DNA of 18,009 nucleotides from CAMAVK01 sp964362485. Lineage in GTDB: Archaea; Nanobdellota; Nanobdellia; Woesearchaeales; GW2011-AR9. Both the position numbers and the translations under genes were made by a program. The stretch covers positions 1 through 18,009 of the forward strand of contig CAYIEX010000019.1 of the NCBI GenBank assembly GCA_964362485.1, read 5' to 3'. The notes beneath the pieces were generated by a model. It ran no database searches. It was not told the origin of the DNA and worked only from the letters and a program-made list of their open reading frames with translations. This document shows positions 14,981 to 18,009 of this stretch, piece after piece; position 1 is the first letter of the stretch, and each line of letters opens with the position of its first letter.

Positions 14981-15511
14981 ATGGCTATAATGAAACTGCT
15001 AGAATTTCCTATGTTCCGCCAAGCTTCCCCCAACGATTGTGGGGTGATTGCAGCACAAGCAGTCCTCGCCTATTTTGGGATCAACCTGCGTGCCGATTAT
15101 ATCATCAAAGAAGCAGGCACCTCAACAAGCGGTACTTCAGTAGATGGCATAATTAAAGTACTGCAAGATGCTGGCCTTCAATGCGATGGGCGTGTTCTTA
15201 CGATTGAAGAAATCAAAACATCGATCGACCAAGGCAACCCCGTGATCGTCGTTTTGCAAGCCTGGTGCGAGACCACTAAGTGGGAAGAATGCTGGACCGA
15301 AGGGCATTACGTTATTATTATAGGATATGACGCTCATCGCCTCTATTTTGAAGACCCATCCAGCATACAGCGAACATTTCTGACCCTTCGTGCATTCAAG
15401 CAACGTTGGCATGATATTGATGATAACGGTAAAAAATACATCAATTATGGAATCATTGTATCGGGCAAAAAGCCAGAGTTCTCGTATCGCACATTCATCC
15501 CATTAGGTTAA
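14981..15511 (+). CDS. C39-like papain-fold cysteine peptidase
   Basis: This 176-residue protein has the peptidase C39-like fold. The oxyanion Gln and catalytic Cys are in FRQASPNDCGV (Q14, C20), the catalytic His is H109 in EGHYVIIIGYD, and the acidic partner is D125 in YFEDPSS. All three catalytic positions are present and in the right order. In bacteria, C39 domains clip double-glycine leaders from bacteriocins, usually fused to an ABC exporter. Here there is no exporter domain, signal peptide or membrane segment, so it is a stand-alone, probably cytoplasmic enzyme with unknown substrate. No short peptide with a GG leader was found next to it. It diverges from a hypothetical gene. Confidence 0.75.
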   Translation: MAIMKLLEFPMFRQASPNDCGVIAAQAVLAYFGINLRADYIIKEAGTSTSGTSVDGIIKVLQDAGLQCDGRVLTIEEIKTSIDQGNPVIVVLQAWCETTKWEECWTEGHYVIIIGYDAHRLYFEDPSSIQRTFLTLRAFKQRWHDIDDNGKKYINYGIIVSGKKPEFSYRTFIPLG

Positions 15512-15595
15512 CAATTCCTAAAGATGATCATAACTTAGCTTTTACTTTCTTCTTCATTTCCCGGTATAGTTTAAGTTGAATACCCCTCAAATATC

Positions 15596-15685
15596 AAATA
15601 AAGAAAATGCCTGAAAACTCCCTATCCCCACAGCAAGCTGATGGAGTATCACGTGAGTTTTCTCACTTCGTGACCGGCATTTTCT
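15596..15685. terminator. Palindromic T-rich module between convergent genes, module A
   Basis: The outer 10-bp perfect arms are AGAAAATGCC (15602-15611) and GGCATTTTCT (15676-15685); the nested arms are GAAAACTC (15613-15620) and GAGTTTTC (15655-15662). An inner hairpin is ACTCC (15617-15621) with GGAGT (15643-15647). Read on the minus strand, GTGGGGATAG and TTTTCAGGCATTTTCTTTA match modules at 4748-4778 and 4853-4871. The T-rich ends on both strands suit a two-way terminator between the C39-like gene and the tail-anchored gene. Confidence 0.4.
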
Positions 15686-15686
15686 A

Positions 15687-15837
15687 ATTTCAAAGTTGGT
15701 CGCTGCATCGAGTCGCTTCACTACGTTCGCTCGTGACTTGCTTATCAGCAAGAGCAGCAGGGTACAAGAAAATAAGAAACTACTTATTTTCTGTACAGAA
15801 AGCGTCCGCTTTCTTGTATTATGCCCAACTTTGAAAT
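15687..15837. repeat. Multi-stem inverted-repeat element
   Basis: Perfect 13-bp arms ATTTCAAAGTTGG (15687-15699) and CCAACTTTGAAAT (15825-15837) enclose several smaller stems: GCTGC (15702-15706) with GCAGC (15754-15758); CTTGCT/AGCAAG with a 4-nt loop (15738-15753); AGAAAATAAG with CTTATTTTCT (15766-15792); and AGAAAGCG/CGCTTTCT (15797-15814). The form is a closed multi-branch structure of 151 nt. It fills the convergent region next to the stop of the minus-strand gene at 15846. There is no coding frame, transposase or clear target duplication. It may be a foldback repeat or a structured RNA. Confidence 0.5.
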
Positions 15838-15845
15838 AAAGAATT

Positions 15846-16271
15846 TTACTTTATAAGATAGAATGCGGCGACGGCGAGAAGGAGTGGCGTTCCAACCCAT
15901 ACACCGAGCTGTAAAGTGAGATAGCTCGTGGTTTGTTCGAGGTCCTGTTCTTTTTGTTGTAAACGTTGCTGTTGTTGCTCGCGTTGCTCATGTCTTGTTG
16001 CTGCCTCAATCGCTGCTTCAACTTGCCTTGTTAATTCACAGTGAGCACGATAGAGAGAGCCACCACGGGGAAAGCCGGAGGCAGTGTAAAGATCTTCTAG
16101 ACTAGTTAAGAGAGATGAAAGGCCCTCTGACTCTTGTGGCATCATACCATTACGGATAAAAAGATGTGTCTCCTCTAACGCGGTTAGCGTATAAGCTTGA
16201 CTTTTCTCTAATGGGGAAATTGGGATGTCAACTAATACATCAATTGGCAAAGCACCACGGATCTTGTTCAT
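15846..16271 (-). CDS. Tail-anchored protein with Gln-rich coiled coil
   Basis: This is a 141-residue protein of unknown family. Residues 1-85 are soluble, with predicted helices (LEETHLFIRNGM, LSSLLTSLEDLYTASGF). Residues about 86-118 form a Gln/Glu-rich coiled coil (HEQREQQQQRLQQKEQDLEQ). Residues about 120-140 are one membrane segment at the very C-terminus (LGVWVGTPLLLAVAAFYLIK). There is no signal peptide, so the body should face the cytoplasm. A TATA-like box 24 nt before the ATG suggests a leaderless mRNA. Downstream lies the large inverted-repeat region, starting 9 bp after the stop. Its role is unknown; a membrane tether or scaffold would fit the layout. Confidence 0.6.
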   Translation of the reverse strand: MNKIRGALPIDVLVDIPISPLEKSQAYTLTALEETHLFIRNGMMPQESEGLSSLLTSLEDLYTASGFPRGGSLYRAHCELTRQVEAAIEAATRHEQREQQQQRLQQKEQDLEQTTSYLTLQLGVWVGTPLLLAVAAFYLIK

Positions 16272-16287
16272 GGGACTACGTCGGGGT

Positions 16288-16300
16288 AGTTATTTAAATC
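16288..16300 (-). promoter_or_regulatory. TATA-like box for the tail-anchored gene
   Basis: The minus strand reads GATTTAAATAACT, 24 nt before ATG 16271. Confidence 0.4.
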
Positions 16301-16323
16301 ATTTTCGTTTATTTTACCCATAG

Positions 16324-16333
16324 CTTTATAAGT
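16324..16333 (+). promoter_or_regulatory. TATA box for the cold-shock gene
   Basis: CTTTATAAGT predicts a transcript start near 16353. This gives the cold-shock gene a leader of about 50 nt, much longer than the near-leaderless neighbours. Confidence 0.45.
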
Positions 16334-16357
16334 AGATAGTAATTATTTTAACCGTTA

Positions 16358-16395
16358 CTTGAGGATTAAGAATACCTCAAGAGAGTATTAGGAGG
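16358..16395 (+). promoter_or_regulatory. Stem-loop leader and strong ribosome site of the cold-shock gene
   Basis: A perfect 7-bp stem CTTGAGG (16358-16364) / CCTCAAG (16375-16381) with a 10-nt loop starts about 5 nt into the predicted mRNA. The consensus ribosome site AGGAGG (16390-16395) follows, 7 nt before the ATG. The CCTC of the second arm could pair either with the upstream GAGG or with the GAGG of the ribosome site, a layout able to switch translation. Confidence 0.35.
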
Positions 16396-16402
16396 AAGTA
16401 AA

Positions 16403-16681
16403 ATGGAAGGAGTAGTAAAGTTTTTTAACAGAAAAAAAGGATTTGGTTTTATTACCGGCGATGATGGTAACGATTATTTCGTACACTTCACCGCAATTCC
16501 TCGAGGCACTTTCATTAATGATAATGATCGCGTTGCATTCGAAACCGCTCAAGGAGAGCGTGGTCCTAAAGCAGATAAGATCCAAATGATCAAGAAAGCT
16601 CCTCGTGAGGAACGCCCTCGACGCAACGATGAGCAAGAAGGCGAAGAGCAACAAGAAACTGCTGCTGAAGAGCAATATTAA
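16403..16681 (+). CDS. Cold-shock-domain (CspA-type) nucleic-acid-binding protein
   Basis: This 92-residue protein has an OB-fold cold-shock domain at about 2-64. Both RNA-binding motifs are present: RNP1 KGFGFI (12-17) and the RNP2-like YFVHF (25-29); the family start GVVKFFNRKKGFGFI is intact. The tail (65-92) is hydrophilic and low-complexity (REERPRRNDEQEGEEQQE), basic first and then acidic, which is not seen in the minimal 65-70-residue CspA. Such proteins bind single-stranded RNA or DNA and can melt mRNA structure at low temperature. The gene has a perfect AGGAGG ribosome site and a stem-loop leader, so translation control is plausible. Its end converges with the Lrp-like gene, 4 bp apart. 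Confidence 0.9.
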   Translation: MEGVVKFFNRKKGFGFITGDDGNDYFVHFTAIPRGTFINDNDRVAFETAQGERGPKADKIQMIKKAPREERPRRNDEQEGEEQQETAAEEQY

Positions 16682-16685
16682 ATTT

Positions 16686-17645
16686 TTAGTTCTTTTTACT
16701 TTTTCTTTTCTGTGCCGTATTTAAGATATTAACAACATGAAAGTCTTTTATGTAAGGAAGATCTAATCGCAATTGCTCTAAAAATTGGTCAAGTTCAATG
16801 GTATTTTGGAATTCTAATTCGATATCAAGATCTTTATTACCGATGAGCTCATAGATCTTGGTAACTTGTTTTTTGGTGTGAAGATAGGTAACGAATTTGT
16901 TTTTTTCGGTAGGTTTGGTGAGCAGAAGATACAGACGATAAGTATTATACCCTAACAAACTTGTATCTAATACTGGGACGACACGACGCAAAATATGGTA
17001 TTTGGCAAGGTGACGCAGTCGCGCATGGGTAGGCGGGGCACTTAATTTAATAGAGCGCGATAGGCTCAGGACTTCGGCCCGCGCATCGGCTTCGAGGTGC
17101 TTAAGAAGAAGATGACTTGTTTCGTCAAGCGTGTGGCTGGACATACCGTCCTCTAAAACACATTCAGGAAGATCTTGGTTGTAGAGGTAGCGATGACCAA
17201 AGAGATGAATTTTAATAATTAAGAAGAGTTCTTTTTCGACGATGTACTGAGCATATTGTTCGCAAAGCCGGTTATAGCTGGTGTAAAAATCGGCAGTATG
17301 ATTAACCCAGATGTTCAATTCGATGTCCCAATCACTGGAAAGATAGACAACGACCTCGGCTTTGGGGATTTTTTCAAATGCATCGATAATTTCACTGCGA
17401 ATGTGATAAGCCATGTTTTGAAAGTTAAAGAGAAGTTGATAGCATTTATGGCCGAGTGCATAATAATCAATGATTGGTTCAAAGTGCGTGATGAAGCCAA
17501 GCTTGATTAAACGCTGAAGTCGATAGTGAGCTACTTCCTTAGAGACAAGCACATTTCGGGCAATTTTAGAGAGAGGGGTACGGCTGTTACTCTCTAACTC
17601 ATGGAGTAAAGCTTCATTTTTTGCATCTAGGTTTATTTTTGCCAA
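16686..17645 (-). CDS. Double Lrp/AsnC-like transcription regulator
   Basis: This 319-residue DNA-binding protein has two Lrp/AsnC modules in tandem. The first winged helix-turn-helix is at about 5-55 (LDAKNEALLHELESNSRTPL, then IARNVLVSKEVAHYRLQRLI, then KLGFI), with an effector-like alpha/beta region to about 150. The second helix-turn-helix is at about 172-218 (LDETSHLLLKHLEADARAEV, then more divergent), followed by a second alpha/beta region to about 310. A basic tail, KRKSKKN, ends it. Ordinary Lrp proteins are about 150 residues, so this is a fused or duplicated form. The start is TTG at 17645: the Lrp fold begins there, no ATG or GTG lies near, and GTTTATTAATT (17668-17678, read AATTAATAAAC on the minus strand) sits 27 nt upstream. 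It diverges from a lipoprotein gene it may regulate. Confidence 0.8.
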   Translation of the reverse strand: MAKINLDAKNEALLHELESNSRTPLSKIARNVLVSKEVAHYRLQRLIKLGFITHFEPIIDYYALGHKCYQLLFNFQNMAYHIRSEIIDAFEKIPKAEVVVYLSSDWDIELNIWVNHTADFYTSYNRLCEQYAQYIVEKELFLIIKIHLFGHRYLYNQDLPECVLEDGMSSHTLDETSHLLLKHLEADARAEVLSLSRSIKLSAPPTHARLRHLAKYHILRRVVPVLDTSLLGYNTYRLYLLLTKPTEKNKFVTYLHTKKQVTKIYELIGNKDLDIELEFQNTIELDQFLEQLRLDLPYIKDFHVVNILNTAQKRKSKKN

Positions 17646-17708
17646 TTTTTTATTTAAAGTACAGTTTGTTTATTAATTTTGTTATTTTGTTAAGTAAAAA
17701 TAGGTAAA

Positions 17709-17764
17709 AAGTTTATCATTCTCATATCCATTATCTGTTGTAACGTGATTGAACACGTGGGAGA
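17709..17764 (+). promoter_or_regulatory. Promoter and ribosome site of the lipoprotein gene
   Basis: GTTTATCATT (17711-17720) is a possible TATA box. The small inverted repeat CGTG (17744-17747) / CACG (17754-17757) lies at the predicted transcript start and could be an operator. GGGAGA (17759-17764) is a ribosome site 5 nt before ATG 17770. Confidence 0.3.
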
Positions 17765-17769
17765 AAAAC

Positions 17770-18009
17770 ATGAACTTGGAAACACGATTGAGTGCAAGTT
17801 TAGTATTAGGGCTTGCAATTGCATCGAGTGGTTGTAGTGGCAAGGGTGATGCGGTTACTGCAGCACAGCACGAAGGTTGGGAAAATGTGAGAGTGACGAG
17901 TTCCTCTTACTTTTTGGATTGGACGTGCGCTGATGGCGAGAAAGCGTATGAAATTGAAGGAAAAAATGCTAGAGGTAAAACATCGACAGCAACAGTGTGT
18001 TGTGGGTAC
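17770..18009 (+). CDS. Putative lipoprotein, N-terminal part
   Basis: The open frame starts at ATG 17770 and runs off the window after 80 codons without a stop. Residues 1-22 form a short signal peptide with a lipobox-like end, LAIASSGC, then SGKGD, so C22 may be lipid-modified. The visible mature part has the pattern SYFLDWTCADGEKAYEIEG, then a basic stretch, then ATVCCGY. Three Cys (one WTC, two in VCC) suggest disulfides or metal binding. I do not know the family name. A ribosome site precedes the ATG. It diverges from the double Lrp-like regulator with about 125 bp between starts. Confidence 0.7.
   Translation, partial: MNLETRLSASLVLGLAIASSGCSGKGDAVTAAQHEGWENVRVTSSSYFLDWTCADGEKAYEIEGKNARGKTSTATVCCGY

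Noticed and set aside
1..18009. tRNA or rRNA genes
   Set aside because: I looked for T-arm-like GGTTCRA patterns and conserved rRNA stretches; the few GGTTCGA matches lie inside coding regions without the paired arms.

Overview
The window most likely comes from an archaeon, probably a DPANN lineage close to Woesearchaeota/Pacearchaeota; the lineage is inferred from gene content, since no rRNA or tRNA gene was seen. The evidence is as follows. Most genes have an A/T-rich TATA-like box 24-31 nt before the start codon, which implies leaderless or very short-leader mRNAs. Several genes end in T-rich tracts. There is a double Lrp/AsnC regulator, an archaeal-type PUA-domain protein, and many secreted beta-sandwich proteins with signal peptides or single membrane anchors. 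A 10-N run at 9907-9916 shows the sequence is a draft scaffold.

Layout. Positions 1-104 hold the tail of an unidentified gene. Positions 223-4620 form a cell-surface block on the plus strand: a polytopic DUF2723-type glycosyltransferase with a TPR tail, a pair of coupled membrane-anchored surface proteins (the second with about 15 N-glycosylation sequons), and a COG1361-like S-layer-type protein with a signal peptide and a C-terminal anchor. A convergent intergenic region with stem-loops and repeated T-rich motifs follows. Then come a small membrane-anchored Ig-like protein (minus), a PUA-domain RNA-binding protein (plus), a hypothetical protein (minus), a large anchored protein with four thrombospondin type 3 calcium-binding repeats and an acidic coiled coil (6499-8289), and a pentapeptide-repeat protein.

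Positions 9053-14302 carry nucleotide-excision repair genes on the minus strand: uvrA, then a degenerate receiver-domain protein, then uvrC. UvrC is split only by the scaffold gap. The two contig ends share 'taa', and joining them restores one frame. UvrC also lacks the usual C-terminal helix-hairpin-helix region. Between the receiver gene and uvrC lies a MITE-like foldback element with 13-bp inverted arms and 13-bp near-identical flanking direct repeats.

Positions 14520-18009 contain a hypothetical gene diverging from a C39-like cysteine peptidase, a 334-bp convergent intergenic region rich in inverted repeats, a tail-anchored coiled-coil protein, a cold-shock-domain protein with a stem-loop leader, a double Lrp-like regulator starting with TTG, and the start of a lipoprotein gene cut by the window edge.

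The main themes are a surface-glycoprotein locus and a UvrA/UvrC repair locus. The least explained material is non-coding: related structured modules in the two large convergent intergenic regions, the foldback element next to uvrC, and the possible RNA switch before the cold-shock gene.
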